Below, one piece after another: positions 8,193 to 16,355 of a stretch of 46,805 bases of DNA. The DNA is taken from positions 1-46,805 of the forward strand of contig NZ_JAGEMO020000077.1 in assembly GCF_017921975.2 (NCBI RefSeq). The letters are read 5' to 3'. Position 1 is the stretch's first letter; the number at the start of each line of letters is the position of its first letter. The notes beneath the pieces were generated by a model that was not told the origin of the DNA, did not search any database, and was given only the letters and a program-made list of their open reading frames with translations. This DNA comes from Hymenobacter terricola. GTDB lineage: Bacteria; Bacteroidota; Bacteroidia; Cytophagales; Hymenobacteraceae. Both the position numbers and the translations under genes were made by a program.

Positions 8193-8402
8193 CACTTGGT
8201 TAGCGGGAGCTACCAGTTGCCTCTCCGGAGACACGACTTAGCCATCCAGACGTGCCACTTGCCTACCCACAGACGTCACTTAGCCATCCAGAGAGGCCAT
8301 TTGACTATCCAGAGATGCCACTTAGCCATCCAGAGAGGCTATCTGGCTATCCGGAGACGTCACTTGGGCATCCGGAGAGGCTACTTGGGCATCCCAAGTC
8401 AC
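8193..8402. repeat. Tandem array of ten 21-bp units (array 1)
   Basis: Ten contiguous units of exactly 21 bases with no indels; the outer two on each side are degenerate. The core of the unit is GCCATCCAGAGAGGC followed by CACTTG or TACTTG. Because 21 is a multiple of 3, reading frames run through as heptad repeats (for example SHPERLSGYPE in one frame, HLAIQRG in another), but two frames are open at once and no start signal is seen, so I do not call a gene. The array fills most of the gap between the YiiX-like gene and the antitoxin gene. Confidence 0.92.
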
Positions 8403-8566
8403 TACATGTCGCTGGAAACGGCCTTTTTCTTCCCGCCGCCCCCCGCCCAACTGCGCCAAACCGGTTACCTTCCCCCTGCGTTGAACCAGCGGCCGGCGGC
8501 AACTTTGGCGGCGCGGGCCGACCTTTAGGGCGGTTGCCCGGTGTTTTACGACCTATCTTGCTCACC

Positions 8567-8815
8567 ATGTCCACCCTCACGCTCACCTTCGACGACGATT
8601 TGGCCCGGCAGGCCCAGGAGTATGCCCAGCGCACGGGCACCGATTTATCGGTGCTGGTGGCGGAGCTGTTGCGGCCGGTGGTGGCGCTACCGGCCCGCAA
8701 GCGTCGCCCTCTATCACCCGAAGTCGAAGCACTTTCCGGGTGCATTTCCCTGCTTCCTGACTTCGATTACAAAACCGTTCTGGGCGAGGCTATTAGTGAG
8801 CGGGAGTGTTTATGA
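8567..8815 (+). CDS. DUF6364-like antitoxin of a PIN toxin pair
   Basis: This 82-residue protein starts STLTLTFDDDLARQAQEYAQ and continues with a ribbon-helix-helix-like segment (RTGTDLSVLVAELLRPVV), as in DUF6364 antitoxins that are encoded just before PIN toxins. The N-terminal half would bind operator DNA and the C-terminal half would cover the toxin. The ATG at 8567 is preceded at 6 bases by TATCTTG, a likely -7 box. Its stop TGA overlaps the ATG of the PIN gene (ATGA), the usual sign of translational coupling. The longer open frame upstream is an artefact of the 21-bp array. Confidence 0.8.
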   Translation: MSTLTLTFDDDLARQAQEYAQRTGTDLSVLVAELLRPVVALPARKRRPLSPEVEALSGCISLLPDFDYKTVLGEAISERECL

Positions 8816-9212
8816 AGCACTATTTTCTGGATACCAACATTGTTATCGACTTTCTGGCCCATCGGGAGCCTTTTTGGGCGGGTGCGGCCGAATCGATGCA
8901 GGCTAGCTTTGATAAGCAGGTTCGCCTGCGCGTAGCCAGTCTGTCATTTGCCAACATTTATTACATCATCCGCCGGACTGGAACGGCTGAATATGCTCGT
9001 GAATTACTCGTGAGATTGGAGCGGCTAGTACGAATTGTAGCCATTGATGATGTTGTTATTCGACAGGCTTTGGCTAGCTCATTCAAAGATTTTGAGGACG
9101 GCATTCAGCATTATCTGCGTCGGTTTCAGCTATCGTTACTCGTGACACCAAGGACTTTCAGACCAATTCCCTGCCAGTAATTTCTCCAGCCCAAGCCCTG
9201 CTAGAATTCTAG
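8812..9212 (+). pseudogene. PIN-domain toxin (VapC-like), frameshifted near its C-terminus
   Basis: The open frame from ATG 8812 gives a PIN nuclease start (MKHYFLDTNIVIDFLAHREP) and keeps the acids in DTN, in AIDD and in FEDGIQ, then runs to a stop at 9180 with a nonsense tail. Near 9113-9116 the sequence leaves the family frame. Reading the +1-restored frame from there gives SASVSAIVTRDTKDF and then LPVISPAQALLEF ending at TAG 9210-9212, an ideal PIN C-terminus. One missing T (TATTCTG to TATCTG) explains it. The lost part carries the last catalytic Asp (TRD), so the toxin is probably inactive. RNase activity of the intact family is known; inactivity here is inference, and an assembly error is possible. 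Confidence 0.85.
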
Positions 9213-9254
9213 CCTCTTGCTTTTCCAGCCTCGCTGTTTTCATCACTGACACTT

Positions 9255-11336
9255 TTGCTGACCACTCAATATTCCTCCTGGTTTATCCTGCTTTGCCTGG
9301 CCGTGGGCGCGGGCTACGCCGCCCTTCAGTACTCGGCCAAAGCGCCGTGGAGCACGCGCCTGAATTATACGCTGGCGGCGTTGCGCTTCGCCGTGGTGAG
9401 CTTTTTGTGCTACCTGCTGCTGGCCCCGTTCATCAAAACCACCACCACGCACACCGAGCAGCCCACCGTGGTGCTGGCCGTCGATAACTCACAGTCGGTA
9501 GCGCTGTTCACGCCCAAAAACGTGCTCATCCAGGCCACCAGCGGCCTCACCAGGCTGGCCGAGACGCTGCGCGGCCGGGGCTTCACCGTCGAAACCCGCA
9601 CCCTGACGCCCACGCCCGGCCGCCCGGCCCGGCCCGATTCGCTGCGCTTCTCGGCCGCCACCACCGACCTCGACCAGCTCCTGGCTGGCACCCGCGACGC
9701 CTACGATGGCCGCAACCTGGCCGGCGTGGTCCTCGTGAGCGATGGCCTCGTGAACCAGGGCCGCAGCCCCGCCTACTCCGAGTTCAGCTTCCCGATTTAC
9801 AGCGTGGCGGTGGGCGACACCATCCCCAAACGCGACCTGCGCCTCACCGGCCTCACCTACAACCGCGTGGCTTTCAGCGGCAATAAATTCCCCATTGAGG
9901 CCGAATTGGGTTTCGAAGGCTACGCCGGCGGCACGGCCACCGTAGAGCTGCGCGAGGGCAGCCGCGTGCTCGACACCCGCCGCGTGGCCCTGCCCGCCGG
10001 CCGCCGCCGCGTCAAAGCCACCTTCCAAATCACGGCGCCCGCGCCGGGCAAGCGCCGCTACGAGGTGCGCATCACGCCGCAGCCCGGCGAGTTTACCGAG
10101 CTGAACAACCAGCGCACGGCCTTCGTCGAAATCGTGAAGGGCAAGCTGCGCGTGCTGCTGGCCGGCGCCGCCCCGCACCCCGATTTGAAAGCCCTGCGCG
10201 CCGCCATCCTGGCCAACGACAACTTCGACCTCACCCTGGCCCTGCCCGGCGTGGACCCGCTCAAGGCCGGGGCTGATTTCGACGTGGCCATCCTGCACCA
10301 GCTGCCGGCTCAGGGCGGCCTCGGCAACGAGATTCTGGCCCAGGTGAAAGCCCGCAAAACGCCCGCCTTCTACATCCTCGGCGCGCAGTCGGACCTGGCG
10401 GCCTACAACCAGCTCGGCACCGGCCTCACCATCCAGCCGCGCGGGGCGCAGACCGATGAGGTGACGCCCGTGCCCAATCCCGGCTTCGCCCGCTTCGCCA
10501 CCGATGAAGAATCGGCCCGCCGCTTCGCGCAGTACCCGCCCGCGCCGGTGCCCTTCGGCGACTACCGCCTCGGGGCCGGGGCCGAGGCTGCCCTCTGGCA
10601 GCAAGTGGGCCGCGTGCCCACCCAGAAGCCGCTGCTGGTTTTTGGCGGCCCGGCCGACCACCGCCAGGCCACCCTCCTCACCGACGGCAGCTGGCAGTGG
10701 CGCCTGAGCGAAGCCGTGGCCCACGACGACAAGCCCGAAGCCTACGACCGCCTCGTCATCCGCACGCTCCAGCTCCTCACCCAAAACGCCAACAAAAAGC
10801 GCCTCGACGTGTACCCCACGCAGGATGCCTTCGGCACCCAGGACGACGTGACGCTCGGGGCCGAAACCTACAACGCCGTCTTCGAGCGCCTCTACAACCA
10901 GAAAATCGACCTGGTTTTAAGCGACGAGAAAAAGCAAGCCCGTCGCTTCTCCTTCGCCAATGCTGAAGACGGCTCGCCCCTGCACCTGGGCCCGCTGCCG
11001 GCCGGCCTCTACCGCTACCAGGCCCGCGCCACATTGGGCGGCCAGGCGCAACAGGATACCGGCGAGCTGCTGGTCCAGTCGCAGCCTTTGGAAGCCCTGG
11101 AATCGAAAGCCGACCATAACCTATTGGCGCAGCTTTCGCGCCGCAGCGGCTCAAAGCTCTACTATCCGTCGCAGTTCGATAAGCTGGCCCAGGACATTGA
11201 GAAAGCGAATTACAAGCCGGTTATTTCTTCGGAGGAGGATTTGAAGGATTTGATAAATCTGAAGTGGATTTTCTTCGTGATTCTGGGCTTTTTGACGGTG
11301 GAATGGGCCGTGCGGAAGTATTCGGGCCGCGTGTAG
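9255..11336 (+). CDS. Membrane-anchored VWA-domain protein
   Basis: This is a 693-residue protein with two N-terminal membrane helices (about residues 8-27 and 40-60), a large extracytoplasmic region and one C-terminal helix (about 669-687, WIFFVILGFLTVEWAVRKY). A von Willebrand A-like domain begins at TVVLAVDNSQSV with the MIDAS motif DNSQS (Asp 77) and continues with VVLVSDGLVNQG. The middle part contains beta-rich Ig-like segments. The arrangement resembles BatA-type or glutaminase-like membrane proteins of Bacteroidota, but no partner genes are adjacent. There is no ATG near the start; TTG at 9255 is the best start after the in-frame stop at 9210-9212. Confidence 0.8.
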   Translation: MLTTQYSSWFILLCLAVGAGYAALQYSAKAPWSTRLNYTLAALRFAVVSFLCYLLLAPFIKTTTTHTEQPTVVLAVDNSQSVALFTPKNVLIQATSGLTRLAETLRGRGFTVETRTLTPTPGRPARPDSLRFSAATTDLDQLLAGTRDAYDGRNLAGVVLVSDGLVNQGRSPAYSEFSFPIYSVAVGDTIPKRDLRLTGLTYNRVAFSGNKFPIEAELGFEGYAGGTATVELREGSRVLDTRRVALPAGRRRVKATFQITAPAPGKRRYEVRITPQPGEFTELNNQRTAFVEIVKGKLRVLLAGAAPHPDLKALRAAILANDNFDLTLALPGVDPLKAGADFDVAILHQLPAQGGLGNEILAQVKARKTPAFYILGAQSDLAAYNQLGTGLTIQPRGAQTDEVTPVPNPGFARFATDEESARRFAQYPPAPVPFGDYRLGAGAEAALWQQVGRVPTQKPLLVFGGPADHRQATLLTDGSWQWRLSEAVAHDDKPEAYDRLVIRTLQLLTQNANKKRLDVYPTQDAFGTQDDVTLGAETYNAVFERLYNQKIDLVLSDEKKQARRFSFANAEDGSPLHLGPLPAGLYRYQARATLGGQAQQDTGELLVQSQPLEALESKADHNLLAQLSRRSGSKLYYPSQFDKLAQDIEKANYKPVISSEEDLKDLINLKWIFFVILGFLTVEWAVRKYSGRV

Positions 11337-11340
11337 AGTA

Positions 11341-11800
11341 GAACGATAAAAGAACGTCATGCAGAGCGCAGCGAAGCATCTTTACCGCGCAAGTAATCCA
11401 GATTAACCGCTTCGTTGAGCTGAATGACTGATGTACGTCTACATCCTCACCAACACCGGCCGCACGGTTCTCTACATTGGCGTAACCAACGATTTGCCCC
11501 GCAGGCTCTACGAACACAGCACCGGCCGAGGTGATGCCAGCAAATTCACCGGCCGATATCAAGCTGACTTGCTGGTTTATTTCGAGATATCGCCTGACCC
11601 TACGCAGGCAATAGCCCGCGAAAAAGTATTGAAAGGCTGGAGTCGCGCCAAAAACGACGCGCTGATTCAGGCGTTCAATCCAACCTGGCAACCCATTGAT
11701 TTGGAAACTTGGGAGGGGTAAAGCGACGGAGCGATTGCCGTTGATTACTTGCGCGGTAAAGATGCTTCGCTGCGCTCTGCATGACGTTCTTTTATCGTTC
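11341..11800. mobile_element. GIY-YIG nuclease element bounded by 58-bp perfect inverted repeats
   Basis: Bases 11341-11398 and 11743-11800 are perfect inverted copies of 58 bases (outer end GAACGATAAAAGAACGTCAT, inner end CCGCGCAAGTAATC). They enclose one complete gene, a small GIY-YIG nuclease. The outer part AGAACGTCATGC also forms the arms of the gene-less hairpin at 19900-19948. The left arm begins 4 bases after the stop of the VWA gene. I see no clear target-site duplication outside the arms. A mobile, nuclease-bearing palindromic repeat is the best reading; mobility itself is inference. Confidence 0.8.
11431..11721 (+). CDS. GIY-YIG endonuclease domain protein (URI-like)
   Basis: This is a 96-residue single-domain GIY-YIG nuclease. 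The hallmark motifs are YVYILTN (GIY position) and LYIGVTNDLPRRLYEH (YIG position with the catalytic Arg region), followed by the conserved Glu in AIAREKVLKGW that binds the metal ion. The length is typical of stand-alone GIY-YIG proteins. It lies alone between perfect 58-base inverted repeats, 32 bases from the left arm and 21 from the right arm. Family members make single- or double-strand breaks; a role in spreading the flanking repeats is a hypothesis. Confidence 0.93.
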   Translation: MYVYILTNTGRTVLYIGVTNDLPRRLYEHSTGRGDASKFTGRYQADLLVYFEISPDPTQAIAREKVLKGWSRAKNDALIQAFNPTWQPIDLETWEG

Positions 11801-11856
11801 GTCGTAAGGTAGAACCGCCCCCAAACCGTCCTCCCTCCTACTTTACCGAACCGATT

Positions 11857-12537
11857 ATGAAAACACGAGCCATCCTAACCGGGGCCACCGGCATGGTGGG
11901 CGAGGGCGTCCTCCTCGAATGCCTGCAAAACGCTGATGTGGAGCACGTACTGGTGCTCACCCGCAAGCCCACCGGCCGCCAACACCCCAAAATGACCGAG
12001 CTGCTGGTACCCGATTTGGCAAACCTGAGCGCCGTCGAAAGCCAGCTGACGGGCTACAACGCCTGTTTTTTCTGCGCGGGCATCTCATCAGTGGGCATTT
12101 CGAAGGAGGAATACGAGCGCATCACCCACGACCTGACGCTGGCCGTGGCCGAAACCCTCGGGCGCCTCAACCCAACGATGACGTTCATCTACGTATCCGG
12201 GGCCAGCACCGACAGCTCCGAAACCAGCCGCCAGCACTGGGCCCGCGTGAAGGGCCGCACCGAAAACGAGCTGCTGGCCCTGCCCTTTCGGCAGGCCTAC
12301 ATGTTCCGGCCGGGCTACATGCACCCCATGCCCGGCCAGCGCAACGTGCCGGGCTGGGGCCGCGCCCTGGGCGTGCTCTACCCGCTGGTGCGCCGGCTGG
12401 CCCCCTCCTTCGCCAGCACCTTGCGGGAAGTAGCGCAGGCCATGATTATTGCCGCGCAGGACGGCGCGCCCAAGCCCGTGCTGGAAGTGCTGGACATTGT
12501 GGCCCTGGCCCACAGCCGCCCCACGCCGCAAGCCTAA
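11857..12537 (+). CDS. NAD(P)-binding TIP30-like epimerase/reductase
   Basis: This 226-residue Rossmann-fold protein starts with the dinucleotide motif AILTGATGMVGEGVLLECLQ and has the NAD-dependent epimerase-like features FFCAGISSVGIS and FIYVSGASTDSS. It is closest in layout to HTATIP2/TIP30-type atypical short-chain reductases. The usual YxxxK is replaced by the segment RQHWARVKGRTENEL. The substrate is unknown. It ends 16 bases before the MBL-fold gene and may share its transcript. Confidence 0.8.
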   Translation: MKTRAILTGATGMVGEGVLLECLQNADVEHVLVLTRKPTGRQHPKMTELLVPDLANLSAVESQLTGYNACFFCAGISSVGISKEEYERITHDLTLAVAETLGRLNPTMTFIYVSGASTDSSETSRQHWARVKGRTENELLALPFRQAYMFRPGYMHPMPGQRNVPGWGRALGVLYPLVRRLAPSFASTLREVAQAMIIAAQDGAPKPVLEVLDIVALAHSRPTPQA

Positions 12538-12553
12538 AGCATTTGCCGGACCA

Positions 12554-13678
12554 ATGCGCAACCCCCTAAAAACCTTCCTCATGGCAACCAGCGGCTTACT
12601 CGGCGCAATGATGATAGCCACCGTGGCCTTCATCAGTCTCAGCCCGCAGCTGGGCGGCAAACCCACCAAAACCGAGGTGCAGACATACATAAAATCGGGC
12701 CACTACGATGAGAAGAAGGGCGAATTCTTCAACCTGATTCCGACCCGCGAGCTGACGGGCGGCAGCATGCCGTCGGTGATGTGGAAGTTTCTGTTTCATA
12801 AATCGCCGCAGGCCGAGCCATCCCGTCAGCTGCCCACCCAGCCCCTCGATTCGCTGGCCATCACCCGAAAAACACCCGAAATGGTGCGCGTAACGTGGTT
12901 CGGCCACTCGGCCAGCCTGGTCGAAATTGCTGGCCAGAATATCCTGCTCGACCCCATGCTGAACATTGAGATGGGCCCCGTGAGCTGGGCCACGCCCAAC
13001 CGCTACAACCGCACCCTGGCCATCGCGCCCGAAAAACTGCCGGCCATCGCCGCCGTCCTCATCTCCCACGACCACTACGACCACCTCGACTACGCCACCA
13101 TCCGCAAAATCCAGGACAAAGTGGGGCATTTCTACGTGCCGCTGGGCATCGGGCCGCACCTGCGCCGCTGGGGCGTGCCGGCGGAGCGCATCACCGAAAT
13201 GAGCTGGGGCGACAGCGCCAAAATCCCCGGCCTCACGCTGCGCTGCACGCCCAGCCGCCACTTTTCGGGCCGGGGCCTGGGCAACCGCAATTCCACGCTC
13301 TGGTGCTCCTGGGTGATGCAGGCCCCCGCCAAGCGCGTGTTCTACACCGGCGATGGCGGCTACGGCCCGCACTTCGCCGCCATCGGCCGGCAGTACGGGC
13401 CTTTTGATTTGGCCCTTGTGGAATGCGGCCAGTACAACGACAGCTGGGCCGACATCCACATGCGCCCCGAGCAAAGCGTGCAGGCCGCCCGCGACGTGCG
13501 CGCCGCCGTGATGCTGCCCGTGCACTGGGGCGCCTTCACCGAGTCGCTCCACGCCTGGAACGAGCCCGTGACCCGCGCCACTACCGAGGCGGCGCGCCTG
13601 GGCCAGGTCATCACCACGCCACACCTCGGCGAGCCGGTAACTTTGGGCACCGCGCTGCCGCAGCAACACTGGTGGTAG
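12554..13678 (+). CDS. MBL-fold metallohydrolase (UlaG/NAPE-PLD-like)
   Basis: This is a 374-residue protein with an N-terminal hydrophobic anchor (about residues 10-30). The metallo-beta-lactamase motif SHDHYDHLD is at about residues 171-179, preceded by VTWFGHSASLVEIAGQNILL and followed by FYTGDGGYGPHF and LPVHWGAF, which supply further metal ligands. This set is typical of the NAPE-PLD/L-ascorbate-lactonase branch. The ATG at 12554 is preferred over the longer frame, which overlaps the previous gene. The stop TAG lies within the first arm of a palindromic repeat. Confidence 0.87.
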   Translation: MRNPLKTFLMATSGLLGAMMIATVAFISLSPQLGGKPTKTEVQTYIKSGHYDEKKGEFFNLIPTRELTGGSMPSVMWKFLFHKSPQAEPSRQLPTQPLDSLAITRKTPEMVRVTWFGHSASLVEIAGQNILLDPMLNIEMGPVSWATPNRYNRTLAIAPEKLPAIAAVLISHDHYDHLDYATIRKIQDKVGHFYVPLGIGPHLRRWGVPAERITEMSWGDSAKIPGLTLRCTPSRHFSGRGLGNRNSTLWCSWVMQAPAKRVFYTGDGGYGPHFAAIGRQYGPFDLALVECGQYNDSWADIHMRPEQSVQAARDVRAAVMLPVHWGAFTESLHAWNEPVTRATTEAARLGQVITTPHLGEPVTLGTALPQQHWW

Positions 13679-13764
13679 GAACGCGCCACGGCGCGTTCAA
13701 TCGTTGAACGTACTATTATTGAATACTGCCCACGCGCCCGAACGCGCCGTGGCGCGTTCCTACC
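13674..13764. repeat. Palindromic intergenic repeat, family A
   Basis: Perfect 25-base inverted arms 13674-13698 and 13740-13764 (outer end GGTAGGAACGCGCC, each arm itself palindromic) fill the whole gap: the TAG stop of the MBL gene is in the left arm and the ATG of rluE begins right after the right arm. The same arm recurs at 25772-25874. Confidence 0.92.
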
Positions 13765-14352
13765 ATGCGTTACCTCCTCCTCAACAAGCCCTACGAAGTC
13801 CTCACCCAGTTCACCGACGAGCACGGCCGCGCCACGCTCAAGGATTTCGTACCCGTGCCCGACGTGTACCCCGTCGGCCGGCTCGATTTTGACAGCGAGG
13901 GCCTGCTCCTGCTCACCGACGACAAAGCCCTCCAGCACCGCCTCAGCGACCCCAGATTCAAAGTCCCGAAAACCTACTGGGCGCAGGTCGAAGGCCTCGT
14001 TTCAGCCGAAGCGTTGGGACATCTGCGGCGCGGCGTGCAGATAAAAGACGGCCTCTGCGACCCCGCCCGCGCCACCGAAATCCCCGAGCCGGCCGGCCTG
14101 TGGGCGCGCACCCCAGGTATCCGCTACCGGGCCAATATCCCCACCAGCTGGCTCGAAATCAGCATTTCGCAGGGCATGAACCGGCAGGTGCGCAAAATGT
14201 GCGCGGCCGTGGGCCTCCCCTGCCTGCGCCTGGTGCGGGCCCGCCTGGGCGAATTGCCCTTGACCGGCCTGCAGCCCGGCGAGTGGCGCGACCTGACCGC
14301 CGCCGAAGTGGCAGGGCTGCGGAAAATATCCGGCGCGGTGCGGCGTTACTAG
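13765..14352 (+). CDS. rluE: 23S rRNA pseudouridine synthase RluE
   Basis: This is a 195-residue RsuA/RluB/E/F-family synthase without an S4 domain, as in RluE, which makes pseudouridine 2457 in 23S rRNA. It begins YLLLNKPYEVLTQFTDEHGR, has the catalytic Asp in VGRLDFDSEGLLLLT (about residue 39), PTSWLEISISQGMNRQVRKM, and the final GEWRDLTAAE. The start codon directly follows a palindromic repeat, so any promoter must lie inside or before that repeat, or the gene is read from the MBL gene. The next gene starts 15 bases later, consistent with a shared transcript. Confidence 0.92.
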   Translation: MRYLLLNKPYEVLTQFTDEHGRATLKDFVPVPDVYPVGRLDFDSEGLLLLTDDKALQHRLSDPRFKVPKTYWAQVEGLVSAEALGHLRRGVQIKDGLCDPARATEIPEPAGLWARTPGIRYRANIPTSWLEISISQGMNRQVRKMCAAVGLPCLRLVRARLGELPLTGLQPGEWRDLTAAEVAGLRKISGAVRRY

Positions 14353-14367
14353 GCGCTTTTCCTGCCG

Positions 14368-15384
14368 ATGAAACACCACTTTACCCGCCGCCGCTGGCTG
14401 CTCCTGCTGCTTCTCACCGGCTTCGGGGCCATGAATGCCGTGGCCTTTTTCCACGCCTGGCGCTTCACGCACTTCTCCAACGAGCCCGGCCTGCACTCGC
14501 CCAACCCCGAGCAGCTGGGCCCCGGCCAGAAGCTGTGGCTGCTGCTCACCGGCATCCGCAACCCCAAGCCCTTCAACGGCCCCAAGCCCGCTTTCCCGGT
14601 CGAAACCGTGACCATCGCCAGCCCCAACGGCCCGCTCGAAGCCTGGTACGCCCGGCCCGACAGCGGCCGCAGCCGGGGCACGGTGGCGTTGTTTCACGGC
14701 TACACCAGCAGCAAGTCGCACCTCATCCACGAGGCCGGCTACTTCCGTCGGCTGGGCTACGCCGTGCTGCTCGTGGACCAGGCCGGCAATGGCAATTCGG
14801 CCGGTTTCCGCACCACCGTGGGCTACCGGGAAGCCGATGACGTGGCGGCTGCCGTGCGCTGGCTACAGGATTCCGCATCGACCAAAACCCAACAACTGGC
14901 AACCAAAAACAAGCCCCTCATCCTCTACGGCGTGAGCATGGGCGCCGTAGCCATCCTCCGTGCCGAGGCCGAGCTGGGCATCCATCCCAGCGCCAACATC
15001 CTGGAATGCCCCTACGGCAACATGCGCCAGACGGCCTACAACCGCTTCGAATCCATGCACGTCCCCGCATTCCCGATGGCCGATTTGCTGGTGTTCTGGG
15101 GCGGCGTGCAAAACGGCTTCTGGGCCTACGGGCTCAACGCCGAGCACTACGCCACCCACATCCACACGCCCACCCTCCTGCTCTGGGGCACTGCCGACCC
15201 GCGCGTAACCCGCGTCGAAACCGATGCCATCCTCGCCCACCTCGCCGGTCCCAAAGCCCGCCACGACTTCCCCGGCGTGGGCCACGAGCCGTATTGGAAA
15301 CGCTATCCGACCGATTGGGAGCAGCAGACGCGGGCGTTTCTGGATTCTGCTAAGCAGTTGCCAACTCCGATAGCCGGGAAATAA
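14368..15384 (+). CDS. Alpha/beta hydrolase
   Basis: This 338-residue serine hydrolase has an N-terminal hydrophobic segment (about residues 5-25) that could anchor it in the membrane. The oxyanion region is FHGYTSSKS, the nucleophile elbow GVSMG at about residue 189, and the catalytic acid and His are likely in LLWGTADPRV and FPGVGHEPYW. The substrate is unknown. Its 3' end overlaps the convergent ATP-grasp gene by 35 bases. Confidence 0.85.
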   Translation: MKHHFTRRRWLLLLLLTGFGAMNAVAFFHAWRFTHFSNEPGLHSPNPEQLGPGQKLWLLLTGIRNPKPFNGPKPAFPVETVTIASPNGPLEAWYARPDSGRSRGTVALFHGYTSSKSHLIHEAGYFRRLGYAVLLVDQAGNGNSAGFRTTVGYREADDVAAAVRWLQDSASTKTQQLATKNKPLILYGVSMGAVAILRAEAELGIHPSANILECPYGNMRQTAYNRFESMHVPAFPMADLLVFWGGVQNGFWAYGLNAEHYATHIHTPTLLLWGTADPRVTRVETDAILAHLAGPKARHDFPGVGHEPYWKRYPTDWEQQTRAFLDSAKQLPTPIAGK

Positions 15385-16114
15385 CCCTGCCGTATAATTC
15401 TGCAACACTCCACTCTTTGATATCAGAAACCTGACCATCGCCAACCTCAATTATTATGGGTTGACCGGTTTGAGTGTAAGCGATATCTACAGTGTAAAAC
15501 CACCGGCTCTTCAAAGCCTCTAAAGCTGGCCTTAGCACTTCAGGAAATGGAGTTTCTGCGGCTCCAAAAGCTTCATTCCGCACTACAAAGAACCGTTGTT
15601 CCGCTTGGCTTGATAGTCCGACGAACTCCCGCACAAACAGCAAATCCGGCGGGGCCACCTCATGCTTTTGCCACAGCACATCGAATTCGGTCCGCGAAGC
15701 AATTACCGATTCTGGGCCAAATGACTTGGTCAACCCTTTGATAAAACACTTGCCGGTCTGTTGCATGAAAGATTCAACAGCCGCTTCAGCATCCCCGGCA
15801 GCAACAAAGCTGCTTCGTGGGGTGAAACCCGAAATTGAATCGTACCAGCCAGTCGCCTGATGCGAAGCCAAATACATATCGCTCGAAACCAATAGCGGCG
15901 TCATGTTCGCCAGATTCTGGTATTCAGCAACTGACAACATCCAGCCTCTATATAAGCTAGGCCGTTGCGGATTGGGCTGCTGATAAAGTTTTTCCTGCTC
16001 TGAATCAAAAAGACACACCGAGTAGCCACAGCTACGGGCAACGTCCATTTCCTCTTGCCACATTGGGTCAACGGTGCGCTGGTAAGGCAGGCTCGGAAGG
16101 ATAATATTGAGCAT
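15350..16114 (-). CDS. ATP-grasp domain protein (DUF4343-like)
   Basis: This is a 254-residue protein. The second half reads as a compact ATP-grasp fold: GKCFIKGLTKSFGPESVI, FVREFVGL, then RFFVVRNEAFGA and the metal-binding strand IIIEVGDGQVSDIK. It would activate a carboxylate with ATP; the substrate is not predictable. I chose ATG 16114 (MLNIILPS) over 16147. Base composition is clearly less GC-rich than the neighbours. Its end overlaps the hydrolase gene tail to tail by 35 bases, and it diverges from dnaK across 241 bases that contain an operator-like palindrome. Confidence 0.75.
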   Translation of the reverse strand: MLNIILPSLPYQRTVDPMWQEEMDVARSCGYSVCLFDSEQEKLYQQPNPQRPSLYRGWMLSVAEYQNLANMTPLLVSSDMYLASHQATGWYDSISGFTPRSSFVAAGDAEAAVESFMQQTGKCFIKGLTKSFGPESVIASRTEFDVLWQKHEVAPPDLLFVREFVGLSSQAEQRFFVVRNEAFGAAETPFPEVLRPALEALKSRWFYTVDIAYTQTGQPIIIEVGDGQVSDIKEWSVAELYGRVISRLSELATA

Positions 16115-16242
16115 ATGGACGGCAGTTCGCTGTGAATTCAGCGGCAAGAAAGCATACTTTCCGCCCCCTTGTCAGGAAAACAACACCCGCCCGAAACAAT
16201 TCAGGCCACCGCGTCGGAGAAACCGCCACCAAGCGCCAAATC

Positions 16243-16259
16243 GGTGACAAACTGTCACC
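16243..16259. promoter_or_regulatory. Operator-like palindrome upstream of dnaK
   Basis: GGTGACA-AAC-TGTCACC is a perfect 7-3-7 inverted repeat 97 bases before the dnaK ATG. It lies just upstream of a possible promoter (TACGTTGC at about 16272). It does not match CIRCE. The binding protein is unknown. Confidence 0.5.
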
Positions 16260-16355
16260 AAAACGACGCTGGTACGTTGCTTGTACCCCCCCGGTAGCGG
16301 CGGCAACGCTGCTTCGAACCTGACAACCTCCACACTTAACCAACACACCCCTCTC

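Noticed and set aside
8196..8566. Heptad-repeat peptides encoded by the 21-bp array 1
   Set aside because: At least two frames are open because the period is a multiple of three; no start signal, and codon use does not favour one frame. Kept as repeat only.
9101..9180. Programmed frameshift in the PIN gene
   Set aside because: No slippery heptamer or downstream structure at the site; a plain one-base loss explains it.
16243..16259. CIRCE element for HrcA before dnaK
   Set aside because: CIRCE arms are TTAGCACTC and GAGTGCTAA with a 9-base spacer; this palindrome has a different sequence and spacing.
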